Assembly: GCA_900491605.1 (NCBI GenBank)
Contig: UESW01004008.1
Coordinates: forward strand, 486,637-550,636
DNA length: 64,000 nt
DNA from: Calamus simplicifolius
Lineage: Eukaryota; Streptophyta; Magnoliopsida; Arecales; Arecaceae
Reading direction: 5' to 3'
Under the pieces are notes generated by a model that had not been told where the DNA came from, did no database searches, and saw only the letters and a list, made by a program, of their open reading frames with translations. Shown here piece after piece: positions 23,380 to 33,436 of the stretch (positions are counted from its first letter, which is position 1; every line of letters starts with the position of its first letter). Position numbers and translations under genes: made by a program.

Positions 23380-24560
23380 CCTATGGCCACGGCCGCTGCC
23401 GTTCTTCTCCGGCCACGGCCGGGCCGTGGCCGTCTTCTCCGGCCCTGTAATCACAAAAAAAAAAAAAAAAAATTTTTAACAGGGGGGAGGGGAGGAAACC
23501 CCCCCGCCCCCCCCCCCTTGGTCCGGCCAGGCCACTGTAAAAAAAATTTTTTTTTTTTTTAACAGGGGGAGGGGAGGAAACCCCCCCCCTTGTTTTTTCT
23601 TGTCCGGCCACGGCCGTGGCCGCGGCCGGACAAGGCGGCCACGGCCGCTGCCGTGGCCGTCTTCTCCGGCCACGGCCGCTGCCGTGGCCGGCAGTGGCCT
23701 GGCCACGGTGGCCAGGCCACTGTAATAAAAAAAAAAAATTTTAACAGGGGGGAGGGGAGGAAACCCCCCCGCCCCTTTTTTTTCTTGTCCGGCCACGGCC
23801 GTGGCCGTGGCCGGACAAGGCGGCCACGGCCGCTGCCGTGGCCGTCTTCTCCGGCCACGGCCGCTGCCGTGGCCTGGCCACGGTGGCCTGGCCAGGTGGC
23901 CAGGCCACTGTAATAAAAAAAAAAAAAATTTTAACAGGGGGGAGGGGAGGAAACCCCCCCCCCCTTGTTTTTTCTTGTCCGGCCACGGCCGCTGCCGTGG
24001 CCGGCAGTGGCCTGGCCACGGTGGCCAGGCCACTGTAATAAAAAAAAAAAAAATTTTTAACAGGGGGGAGGGGAGGAAACCCCCCCGCCCCCCTTGTTTT
24101 TTCTTGTCCGGCCACGGCCGCTGCCGTGGCCGTCTTCTCCGGCCACGGCCGCTGCCGTGGCCGGCAGTGGCCTGGCCACGGTGGCCAGGCCACTGTGACA
24201 AAAAAAAAAAAAATTTTTAACAGGGGGGAGGGGGGAAACCCCCCCCCCCCCCTTTCTTTTCTTGTCCGGCCACGGCCGCTGCCGTGGCCGGCAGTGGCCT
24301 GGCCATGGTGGCCAGGCCACTGTGAAAAAAAAAAAAAATTTTTAACAGGGGGGAGGGGAAACCCCCCCCCCCCCCCCCCCTTTCTTTTCTTGTCCGGCCA
24401 CGGCCGTGCCGTGGCCGGCAGTGGCCTGGCCACGGTGGCCAGGCCACTGTGAAAAAAAAAAAAAAAAATTTAACAGGGGGGGAGGGGGGAACCCCCCCCC
24501 CCCCCTTTTCTTGTCCGGCCATGGCCAGGCCACCAAAAAAAAAAAAAAAATTGGGGGAGG
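23380..24560. repeat. CACTA-C GC-rich palindromic tandem repeats
   Basis: Eight copies of a 83-190-bp unit, each starting AACAGGGGGGAGGGG (23478, 23561, 23743, 23933, 24059, 24219, 24344, 24472) plus one degenerate copy. A unit has a G-run, a C-run, TTGTCCGGCCACGGCC, the inverted repeat CAGTGGCCTGGCCA/TGGCCAGGCCACTG with a 3-base loop, and an A-run followed by TTTT. Homopolymer lengths may be unreliable in assembly. Confidence 0.88.
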
Positions 24561-24981
24561 GGGGATTGTTTCTTGATTATTCAATAATATTTGTAATGCT
24601 AGATATCTTGTTGTATTATTATTTAATTTACATATTTATGCAATAATTAATTTAAGCAGAATGTTTATGACAATAGTATTTGTGCATTTATACTCATTTA
24701 CATTGTTATGTCTTGATTATTTATATTCTGCTGCAAACTGAATGATGCATTACATTTGAAATGCTAAATAAAATGTTTTGTTGTAATATTATTTAATTTC
24801 CAGCAACAAATTACTAGTTTCAATGATTTACATTTTAGTATTCGCAAACATTTGTATTTGACACAATAATCTTAAAAAAGTTAGTGATTACATGTATAAT
24901 TCACAAGAAGTTAAGAATAACAAGCATAAGTTCGATTGTCTTCGGACTTCCATAATCACAGCACTTTAACCTTTAGACCCG
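24561..24981. other. plain AT-rich stretch of the leader intron
   Basis: AT-rich DNA with no coding frame, repeat or signal that I can support. Confidence 0.5.
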
Positions 24982-25020
24982 TTTGAGAATTTGTAAGCCT
25001 TAGTCTTGCAAATTCTCAAA
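24982..25020. other. conserved short hairpin, C copy
   Basis: TTTGAGAATTTGTAAG, a seven-base loop, CTTGCAAATTCTCAAA: a 16-bp stem with one mismatch or wobble. The D copy is at 17804-17828. Confidence 0.7.
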
Positions 25021-25100
25021 TTGTCCTGGTGGACAGTTTGGAAATATTTCTTGTGACATGTTAGTCTGCTAGTAATCATCGTGGGGTGAGATTTCGGTTT

Positions 25101-25169
25101 GCATTTGCTCATACGTTCTCCTAGTGTGGCTTATATACCACACATGTAGGAGAACATATGGGAAAATGC
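25101..25169. other. conserved long hairpin, C copy
   Basis: GCATTTGCTCATACGTTCTC... pairs with ...GAGAACATATGGGAAAATGC around a loop at TTATATA. The inner stem CATACGTTCTCCTA/TAGGAGAACATATG has one wobble and a 3-base bulge in the opposite arm. It lies about 430 bp upstream of the transposase ATG. Confidence 0.78.
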
Positions 25170-25599
25170 TGCCGAAATTTCAATGTTGCCGATCGATGAT
25201 AATTAATAGCAGAATAACATATCACAAAAAATATTCTTGAATGGGATAGGGCCTTACCTTGTAGACATGGAGTGAAGGTAGAATTATTTAAGACACTTGA
25301 ATTCTTGTGAAGTCTAATGACTAAACGCACCGCCTTATGGCCCGACACAAACTCAAGCCCTCTCTTTAGCCATGAACCTATGCATCGGTCCTTGCTAGCA
25401 AAGGATTAGCCGTGGCTCGCCCTTGCATGGTATCCTTAGTACCTAAAAAAAATTTGGGTACTTATAAATGATTTAATTGGTTGTAATTAACCTTAGTTGT
25501 GCCCAAGAAATAATTTAGTTATATATTATTAATACTAATATAGTTTTATTTTTTGGTTTCATTTAATGATTTACCAGACTTTGTATAAGTCGGTCAAAA

Positions 25600-28500
25600 A
25601 TGAGCGGGACTCGCTCATGGATGTATGCAAGGATAAAAGATGGCTTGCTGAATCCAGATTTTCTGAATGGATTGGAAGAATTTATCGCATTTGCATGTAG
25701 CCAACCTGAATGGATGGATGGGCCTAGGATTAGGTGCCCATGCAACTTCCACAGGTGTCAGAATAAAGCCTACAGAGATGTGGAAACTGTTAAGGTGCAT
25801 TTGTGTAAGAAGGGTTTTGTTCCTGATTACTATGTTTGGTACTGTCATGGTGAACCAGAGGATATTCCAGCAGCTGTTATAGGCCAACAAGAGTCAATTC
25901 CCGTAGATGAACCATTTGTGAATTTAAACACATATGAACAAATGGTGATGAATGCATCGGGTAATGACTTCAATCAGAATACATTTATGGAAGAACCAAA
26001 TCCAGAAGCACAACAATTTTACGATATGTTGCGTGCTGCAAATCAAGAATTGTATCCTGGGTGTGAGGGTCATTCCCAGTTCTCTACAGCTGCTCGAATG
26101 TTGAATATTAAGGCAGAACATCGATTATCAGAAAAGGCGTTCAATTCTGTAGCTGAGTTAATCAAAGAAATTCTGCCAAATGATAATGTTGCCGCAGACA
26201 GTTTTTACGCAACAAAGAAGTTGTTGCGTGGGCTTGGGCTCCAGTTAATAAGATCGATTGTTGCTTGAACAATTGTATGATATTTTGGGGTGAAGACTCA
26301 GAGCTGAGATGGTGTAAGATTTGTGGGCAATCGAGGTTCAAAAACACCGAAGGAGGAGCCGGTACAAGTAGGAGGAAAAGTGTGCCTTACAAGAGGATGC
26401 ATTACTTTCCTCTTACCCCACGCCTGCAGAGATTATACAGATCTGAGGCAACAGCTGCTGATATGAGATGGCATGCCGAACATGAATCTAAAGAGGATGA
26501 AATGCGGCATCCATCAGATTCAAAGGCTTGGAAGCATTTCAATGAAAATCATCCTGATTTTCGCTGAAGATATAAGGAATGTGAGATTAGGTCTTTGTAC
26601 CGATGGCTTCCAACCATTTGGTCAAGCGGGCAACAGTATTCATGTTGGCCTGTGATACTGACTGTATATAACCTTCCTCCGTGGAAGTGCATGAAAGATC
26701 TGCAATGTTTTTAACCGTTTTGGTTCCAGGACCATCAAATCCAAAGGAAAAGATTGATGTCTTTCTGCAACCGTTGGTGGCCGAATTGAAAATGTTGTGG
26801 GAAACAGGAGTGGTAGCCTACGACATTTCTATGAAACAAAATTTCTTAATGAGAGCTGCTTTGATGTGGACAATAAGTGATTTTCCGGCATATGCAATGT
26901 TGTCTGGTTGGAGCACTGCTGGACGTCTGGCATGCCCTCATTGCATGTATGATTCGGATGCATTTACATTGCAGAAGAGTGGTAAGCAGTCATGGTTTGA
27001 TAACCATAGGAAGTTCTTGCCCCCAAATCATCCTTACAGGCGTAACTTGATCGCCTTCCGGAAGAACAAAGCAGTCACAAAATTTGCCGAACCGGTTAGG
27101 TCCGGCACGGATCTATTTGATTCTATAGAGCATTTGGGGTTGATGTATGCATGGGAACCAGATGCAGATAGAATAAATAGCCGTATATGTAAAGAACATA
27201 ACTGGAAGAAGCGAAGTATATTTTGGGATTTGCCTTATTGGAGCACAAATCTCATCCGGCACAACTTGGATGTTATGCATATCGAGAAAAATTTCTTTGA
27301 TAACATATTTAACACGGTGCTAAACATCCCGGGAAAAACAAAAGATACTGCAAAGTCAAGAGAAGAACTTAATCAGTACTGCAGAAGAGGTGATTTGAGA
27401 AGGAGTGCCGATGGGACCTATCCTAAAGCATGTTACACTCTTGACAGAAATTCACGAGAAGTTTTATGTAACTGGCTAAGAGGGTTAAAATTTCCAGATG
27501 GTTATGCCTCAAATATCGGTAGGTGTGTGGACATGCATAAGCTCAAGTTGTTCGGCATGAAGAGCCACGACTGCCATGTTTTCATGCAACGATTATTACC
27601 TATAGCTTTTCGTGAGTTGCTTCCGCAACATGTCTGGAAGGCAATTACGGAGCTCAGCTTATTCTTCAAGGAGTTATCTGCCGCAGTCATTACTTCTGCA
27701 TCCATGGCAAGGCTTGAGGAGGAAATTCCAATTATTTTATGCAAGCTTGAGCGAATATTTCCTCCCAGTTTTTTGACTCAATGGAGCATTTACCGGTTCA
27801 CTTGCCATACGAAGCGAGCATAGCTGGTCCCGTGCAGTATCGCTGGATGTATCCTTTCGAGAGGTAAATATATACATCATTAAGATATGTTGACATTTCA
27901 AATATTATTTCATTGCTTGAAAAATTCGTTAATTTTTTGTTGCAACTTTACATATAGGTATCTTAAGAAGTTAAAAAATAATGTGCGTAATAAGGCAAGG
28001 GTTGAAGGTTCTATATGCAATGCACACTTGGTCGAAGAAGTTTCAGCTTTTGCCTCACATTACTTTGAGGGTCACGTCCACACGAGGAGCCGAAATCATG
28101 GTCGTAACGATGACGTATGTGTGGACGAAGCAGAAGCTAATGACGGTAGAATATCAATTTTTAAAGCTATCGGCCGTTCATTTGGTGGGCAGAAGTCAAG
28201 AAATCTTAGCGATATGGAGTATAATGCAGCACATTATTACATCCTAATGAACTGTCGAGAAGTCGATCCATATATTGAGTAAGTGTATACTTCAATGCTA
28301 AATTGAAAATTTAAATTTATATAATAATATACCATAATATTTAATTTCTAACAGTAGTTTTCATCCTTTTCATCCCATAAGGATGTTTTGTGATAGACAA
28401 CGACAGATGAATCCCGACATCAGTCAAGTTGCAATTGGGCAGAAATTAGAAACGGAGTTTGCTTACTGGTTTTATGAATTTGTGAGTAGTATCACTCAAT

Positions 28501-29330
28501 CAATTTCGATAATGGCTATTATTTTTTGAATTGGATGTCAATAGCTTATTAATTTATAGGTCAACGGTCCATGGTCGACAACCGACAATATTTTCATTAA
28601 ATGTCTATCGCAATGGCCATTGAAGACCGTAACAACCTCTACTGGCTATTTTGTAAATGGGTACAAATTTCAGATTGAACGATTAGCAGCTTCAAGAGGC
28701 ACGCAGAACTGGGGCGTGTGTGTAAAAGGAGAAAGTGTTGGAGCAAATATGCAGGATTATTATGGAAAGTTAGTAGAGGTGGTTGAAGTTGAATATCCCG
28801 GTTGGCCTATGAAACGAACCGTATTGTTTCGTTGTGATTGGTTCGATCCGATAGTTCCTGTGGGCAAAAGGGTTCATAACGACTATAATTTGGTTGAAGT
28901 GAACCATCGACGAAGATTGCAGAAATATGACCCATTCATCCTTGCATCCCAAGCTCAGCAAGTCTTTTACTGCGGATATCCAAGTTTGCGCAACGACAAG
29001 CGAGATTGGTGGGCCGTTTCTAAAATCGTCCCACGTTCAACAATCGTATTAGAGGAGAGTTCATCAAGTCAATCAACCGAGTGCCCTGCATTTCAAGAGG
29101 ATGAGATGGAAATGCATGCAATTGAGGATGACACAAGGGCTCCTGAAACATCACTTAGAGATCCAAGTGGTGATGTCCAAGAAATTGCGGATGCAAATGT
29201 TCGGTTTCCTTCCGATGATAATGAAACTGATTCGCAATCCGATACGGCATCGGATGTTGAACCAACATTTCACGAACAAATGACACCGATTAAACATAAA
29301 GGTTTTTTAAAATTTAACTTTTTTTTATAA
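25600..29330 (+). pseudogene. CACTA-C TNP2-type transposase (frameshifted)
   Basis: Start ATG at 25600 (MSGTRSWMYARIKDGLL). Transpos_assoc-like Cys region CPCNFHRCQNKAYRD at 25735-25780. The TNP2 core runs across 26280-27500 with KRMHYFPLTPRL, ENHPDF, VLVPGPSNPKEKIDVFLQPL, WSTAGRLACPHC and HNLDVMHIEKNFFDNIF. DUF4218-like MYPFERYLKKLKNN is split by an intron (27866-27957). DUF4216-like CDWFDPIVPVGKRVHNDYN lies at 28830-28890, with further introns near 28280-28353 and 28483-28559. Single-base frameshifts near 26241, 26562, 26629, 26700 and 27770 break it; the last half is well preserved. The product would cut and join the element's ends. Confidence 0.9.
27866..27957 (+). other. intron in CACTA-C transposase
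   Basis: GTAAATATATAC donor and TTACATATAG acceptor; removing it joins MYPFER to YLKKLKNN in one frame, as in related transposases. Confidence 0.75.
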
Positions 29331-29397
29331 GTGTTAAATTCTTACATAGTCAATCATTAATCGTAATTTAATTGTGTGAATCTTTAGTATTTTCAGT

Positions 29398-30912
29398 ATG
29401 AGGGGCAGAGGTAGATCTACCGACGACAGTTTGGGTGAGCAGAGACGTAGTTTGGATCCTGCGACATCAGATCACATGAGCGTCGGAGATGGAGAGTTTG
29501 GATCTCCAGCAGAGGCGCAGCCTTCGATCTCTGCACCAGTATTACCATCCACCGATCGGCACAGACCTCCGAGAGTTCTTCCACCATCGGCGGCCGCACT
29601 GTACTTAGACTTGATGCTCAGGGGATGTAAGTATATACTAATTAAAAATATTTTATTTATGTTTTTAAGTCATTTACTTATAAACTTGCATTTTTTTAAC
29701 AGATTCATTGAGCAGCATCATGTCTCCAGCCACATCAGCGCCGTTTTTCAGAGGCGTGCAGATCCCAGTGGCTACGATTGGCGCCACGTATCGCCAGCCA
29801 CGAGGGAGTTTTATTTTTCTGAGTTTCAGGTAAACTTATTAAATACAATTTATCAGTGATATATAATTCTTTAAAGTTAATAAATTCAGAAACTAACTGT
29901 TTATTTTAATGCAGAAAAAGTTTACGTGGGATCCTGCCACCCATGATGCCATTAGGGCAGCATGGGAGGCTCTGACGCGACGCCGATACTCCGACATGCT
30001 TCATCGTTGGAGGTCATCGGGTCAGCGTCCTGCGCACGTGCCAGAGGGTATTTGGCACGAGTGGCAGCAGGCCTGGGAGTCCGATGGCTGGCGCAGGAGG
30101 TCCGCATCAGCCAGCACGAACCGCCGATCTGAGAAGGGCGGTCCTGGCACGGGTCTCTCCCGTCATACTTCGGGCTCCATTTCGATTCAGGAGCACAGAC
30201 GGCGTATGGTAAGAAAACATAAATATTTTAATTACTATTTTAGTTATTTACAAATATTTGTATTAATATCATTTTTTTTATTGTTATAGACTGAGCAGGA
30301 GGGCGGAGATCCTGGTGAGTTTCGTCTATTCAGGGCGACACACACCAGGAGGGACGGCTCCTGGGTCGACACGCGATCACGGGAGGTTGCGGTAAGAAAT
30401 TAGATTTATGTAGTATCTGTTTAATTTCTAAAATTTTATTTCGAGAAATTTATTAACTCATTTATTGTTGATTTCATAATTTCAAGACACGAGTCGAGGA
30501 GCTTCGCTCCCAGGCATCGCAGGTCGACTCTACTGATGGGGAGACGCCCGTCGAACTCTCAGCAGAGGAGAGTCGACGTGTGTTTTTGGAGGCTGTTGGT
30601 GCCCAGCCACGAGACCGCAGGGTCTATGGTATGGGCACTAGAGCTTCTACATTTTTTCCCCATCAGGCCTCCAGCTCGCGAGTTCCTGCTGATCTTCCTC
30701 CCGAGCGTTTACAGGAGCTTCGCAGATCTATTGCAGAGGAGATTCGCCAGGAGGTCGAGCAGGATTTTGAGGATCGTATGCGAGGCCGGGATCAGGAGGT
30801 TGCAGACATGCGAGATGAGATGCATTATTTGCGGGATATGGTTAGCCGCTTGTCGCAGAGTCTTCAGCCTCCACAGCCTCCACAGCCTCCACGTGATCGT
30901 TCAGATTCTTGA
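29398..30912 (+). CDS. CACTA-C second gene, Transposase_24-like, five exons
   Basis: Exons 29398-29626, 29703-29829, 29915-30208, 30290-30391 and 30487-30912, all with GT/AG borders. The protein has a low-complexity N-terminus (MRGRGRSTDDS), then YDWRHVSPATREFYFSEFQ, FTWDPATHDAIRAAWEALTR and VPEGIWHEWQQAW, the RSEKGG...HTSGSISIQEHRRRM block and FRATHTRRDGSWVDTRSREV, which is the plant Ptta/En-Spm Transposase_24 pattern. A probable coiled coil (RRSIAEEIRQEVEQDFEDR) and PPQPPQPP end it. Exons 3-5 are open and in phase. Joining exon 1 to exon 2 leaves a 1-base phase conflict, either a deletion or a different border. The role is probably a DNA-binding accessory like TNPA; this is inferred. Confidence 0.78.
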
Positions 30913-31083
30913 TGTATTTTTTTTTCTTTTTTTATGTTGTAAAAACTTCAAAATTTTAATATATAAATTATTTTTTGAAATATATTATTGTTTGGATTGA
31001 GTGAAAAATGTTTGTATCAATATTTAGATTTAGCGAAATTGAATTAACCGTTTTAATTTTTAATCATTTAAATATTTTTAAAA
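30913..31083. other. CACTA-C 3' noncoding region
   Basis: AT-rich; corresponds to 11881-12085 of CACTA-D. No distinct signal beyond AT-rich stretches that could serve in polyadenylation. Confidence 0.5.
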
Positions 31084-31795
31084 AAAAATTTGCGACGCAT
31101 TAGCGACTGATATTGGATCGCTAATATTTTTAAAATATTATTAAATATTACGACGCAATGACCTGGCATCGCAATAATTTAAAAATAAATTTAATAGCGA
31201 CGCATTAGCGACTAAATTGAGTCGCTATTTTATCTTAAAAATTATTTTAAAATATTGCGACGCCTTGCGTCGCAATATTTTAAAATAATTTTTATTTGCG
31301 ACGCATTAGCGACTCAAATTGCGTCGCTATTATACCAAAATTATTATTATTAAATATTGCGACGCATCTGCGCAATTTTGCGACCCAATTTAGTGCGTCG
31401 CAATATTTAATAATAATTTTTTTGTTTTAAAAATTAATTTTAAATATTGCGACGCAATTAGTGCGTCGCAATATTTAATAATAATTTTTTTAAAAATTAA
31501 TTTTAAATATTGCGACGCAATTTAGTGCGTCGCAATATTTAATAATAATTTTTTTCTAACTAAATTTATTTTTAATTTAGCGATGCATTTGCATGCGTCG
31601 CAATATTGCGATGCAATGTGGCGTCGCAAGAGCGTCGCAGAGAGTCGCAATATTGCGACGCAATTGCGACAAAAGGGTATTGCGACGGACAGTTGAGCGA
31701 CGCCCTCGTTGCGTCGCTATTGCGTCGCAATATCATGTTTAGCGACGCAATTGCGACGCATTTGGGCATCGCAATATTTAAAATCTCTTGTAGTG
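31084..31795. repeat. CACTA-C 3' subterminal repeats and terminus
   Basis: Repeated TTGCGACGCATTAGCGACT and ATTGCGACGCAATTAGTGCGTCGCAATATTTAA units in both orientations, ending TCTCTTGTAGTG at 31795. There is no minisatellite on this side. Confidence 0.9.
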
Positions 31796-31798
31796 CGA
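31796..31798. repeat. right TSD of CACTA-C (CGA)
   Basis: Matches 19449-19451. Confidence 0.85.
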
Positions 31799-31845
31799 AT
31801 TGTGGCCACGCCGCGGCCGTGGCCTGTAAGAGGGGGAGGGGGGCT
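31799..31845 (-). repeat. stub of CACTA-D GC-rich repeats
   Basis: GTGGCCACGCCGCGGCCGTGG followed by GAGGGGGAGGGG, the same kind of unit as 18580-19448. It shows that CACTA-C interrupted that array. The stub ends abruptly at E sequence (TTTAGAAAGCATCGAC). Confidence 0.75.
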
Positions 31846-31975
31846 TTAGAAAGCATCGACATCCCATAAAAAAAATAAAAATATGATGCCAGCGCTTTCT
31901 AAAGAATCGGCATCATATTTTTATTTTTATTTATTGGATGCCAATTCTTTTTAAAGCGTCGGCATCATTTTTTTT
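31846..31975. repeat. Element E left-side subterminal repeats
   Basis: Inverted copies of GCATCGACATCC and GATGCC...GGCATCAT around CTTTCTAAAG, matching the repeats at the right end of E (33100-33420). Confidence 0.65.
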
Positions 31976-32055
31976 CCTCTTGGCTAACCTCCTTTTTCTT
32001 CTCTTTCCTCCTCCTTCCTCCTCTTCTTCTTCTCCTCCTCCTCCCTACATATGGG
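31976..32055. repeat. CT-rich low-complexity tract
   Basis: Pyrimidine-rich run (CCTCCTTCCTCCTCTTCTTC-like); the open frames over it are artefacts. Confidence 0.8.
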
Positions 32056-32230
32056 TGGGAAACCTGGAAGGCATCGGCTACAAGAACTGTGGAGAAGCAC
32101 AGTGCGTTCCATCACTCTCTTTCTTTTCTCCCCTTCTTCTATTCCCCTTGCCTTTGACTTTTTCCCTCTATTTTGTGCTCTGTCTATTAATATGAAGGGG
32201 AGGGTGATGCCAGACAAGTATGATTAGCGG

Positions 32231-32390
32231 CTGTACTGCCAGTACGACTTGGATGTGTCGACGACATACGGGCTGCTGCTGGTGAGCCAGGTGGTGATGA
32301 GCAGCATCACCCACTGCCTCTGCTTTGGCCGGGGGCTTACTGTCGATGGGTCTAGGGCCTGCGCCATTGCTTCCTTTATGTTCTCTCATG
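32231..32390 (+). pseudogene. captured exon of a DUF1218-family gene
   Basis: The + frame reads LYCQYDLDVSTTYG, then LLLVSQVVMSSITHCLCFGR, then GLTVDGSRACAIASFMFS. This follows the DUF1218 (MWL / fibre protein Fb34-like) pattern of C.YD.D..T.YG, a hydrophobic segment with SQV, C.C.GR.L and GSRA.AI..F. DUF1218 proteins are small plant membrane proteins, some linked to cell walls. A few residues of the first membrane segment seem missing. The exon ends at a GTAAGT donor (32391), where the family has an intron. A stop lies just upstream. It sits alone in E with no other transposon coding sequence, so it is probably captured host DNA. The match is from memory of the pattern. Confidence 0.55.
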
Positions 32391-33090
32391 GTAAGTTGGC
32401 TAGTCCAATTTATTACCTATTATCGTGAGAGGCCATATTGTTGTTGAGACTTTCCACCATGCTTCTTCACCACTTACAGTCTCATGGAGATGGAGACAAA
32501 TGTTGGGGACATCGGATGGTGGCTGATTGTTCTGTATTGGCTCTTTGATTAGTAGTTTTGGTTGATTGTTTTTAATAGAAGACTGTCGAGCCTACTTGCA
32601 ATGAAGATGCTTAACAAAAGCAGTCTTCATTGTAGATGTTGTCGATGGACTCCATACAATAGTTATAATTCTTTCACTTGTAGTAGTTTAGTCTATTTTT
32701 AGTGGAACAAAAGGACAATAAAGTAGTTCTTAAGAGTTTTTTGATTCCCCAGGTTGTGCAAGATTTTAAGAAACATTGAATGAACCATTTCATCCAGAAT
32801 TAACAGGTTTTGCGTTCTACAAATGAATTTCATTTTCTTCTCCGCCAACAATTGCTCCATTCCCTCCTTAGATCCAGATATGAGATCCCGAGGTCACATA
32901 AATTGGAAACCTCCAGTTTTTAACCCTATTTCAGTGGTAGAGATAGAGGATGAGCAGAAGAAAGAAGAGAAGAAGGAGGAGGAGGAGGAGGAGAGGAGGC
33001 GGCGATACACGGCCAAAAATTTTGACAAAAGAAATTTTAGCTTGACGAGGGAGAGAGGGAAAGAAAGCCGTGCAAAAAATATTTGAAAAA
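32391..33090. other. Element E interior, unidentified
   Basis: Contains a small inverted repeat near 32597-32635 (CAATGAAGATGC...CAGTCTTCATTG) and a purine-rich stretch (GAAGGAGG-type, about 32950-33000) that yields a Glu/Arg-rich spurious frame. Part may be intron or flanking DNA captured with the DUF1218 exon. I recognise no gene. Confidence 0.4.
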
Positions 33091-33094
33091 AAAA

Positions 33095-33436
33095 AATTTC
33101 AACTTCTTGATGCTTTTTTTAGCGTCAAAAAAATTATGATGTCGACGCTTTAGAAAGTGTCGGCATCATAATTCTGCCAATGCTTTTTTTAGCATCGAAA
33201 AAATTATGATGCCGACACTTTCCGACGCTTTAGAAAGTGTCAGCATCATAATTCTAAAGCATTGGCATCGTAAATCAGCCGACGCTTTTTTGACGCTTTT
33301 AAAAAGCATTGGGGAATTTCCTCTTCACTCCTAGTTTTTGACGCTTCCATAAGCATCAGGAAGCTATTTTTTGATGCTAAAAAAGCATCAGGAAATAACT
33401 TTAAAAGCATTGCCATTCCTAAAAATTGTTATAGTG
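33095..33436. repeat. Element E right subterminal repeats and terminus
   Basis: Many copies, in both orientations, of GATGCTTTTTTAGCGTC and GACGCTTTAGAAAGTGTCGGC, ending at 33436 in TTGTTATAGTG. The arrangement is that of a CACTA subterminal region. Confidence 0.7.

Larger units (their letters stand above)
23332..25577 (+). other. probable 2.2-kb leader intron of CACTA-C
   Basis: Bounded by a GT donor and AG acceptor. Contains the GC-rich palindromic repeats (23340-24560), about 400 bp of plain AT-rich DNA, and two hairpins near the 3' end. There is no coding capacity outside repeat-generated frames. Confidence 0.45.
19452..31795 (+). mobile_element. CACTA-C, complete 12.3-kb En/Spm element
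   Basis: Begins CACTACAAGAAAATACTG and ends TCTCTTGTAGTG, with a CGA duplication on both sides. Internal order: 5' subterminal repeats with an embedded minisatellite, promoter and untranslated exon, leader intron, TNP2 transposase, second gene, 3' subterminal repeats. The transposase carries several single-base frameshifts, so the copy is probably not autonomous, but its termini look mobilisable. It lies in the leader intron of CACTA-D. Confidence 0.93.
11445..31845 (-). mobile_element. CACTA-D, inverted En/Spm element holding CACTA-C
   Basis: Left end CACTACAAGAAAAATC at 11445. Genes run on the minus strand in the family order: leader intron, transposase, second gene. GC-rich leader-intron repeats at 18580-19448 resume after CACTA-C at 31799-31845. 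They then abut E sequence directly, so the 5' terminal repeats, promoter and first exon are lost. It sits in E after CTGC. Confidence 0.8.
11368..33436. mobile_element. Element E: CACTA-like Pack element holding D and C
   Basis: E consists of 11368-11444 and 31846-33436, split by CACTA-D. The right end reads ATTGTTATAGTG (CACTATAACAAT in reverse) and the left end TACTACAACAAA, an imperfect inverted pair. Both ends carry repeats built on GATGC/GCGTCG (GATGCCGACGCTTT...). The flanks are consecutive parts of the old LINE on the minus strand. No transposase is present. I could not find a matching 3-bp duplication (GGA versus TTT), so the exact borders are uncertain. Confidence 0.55.

Noticed and set aside
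23381..24584. Overlapping frames up to 241 codons over the GC-rich block
   Set aside because: Produced by GGCC palindromes and homopolymers on both strands; no domain, and composition follows the repeat.
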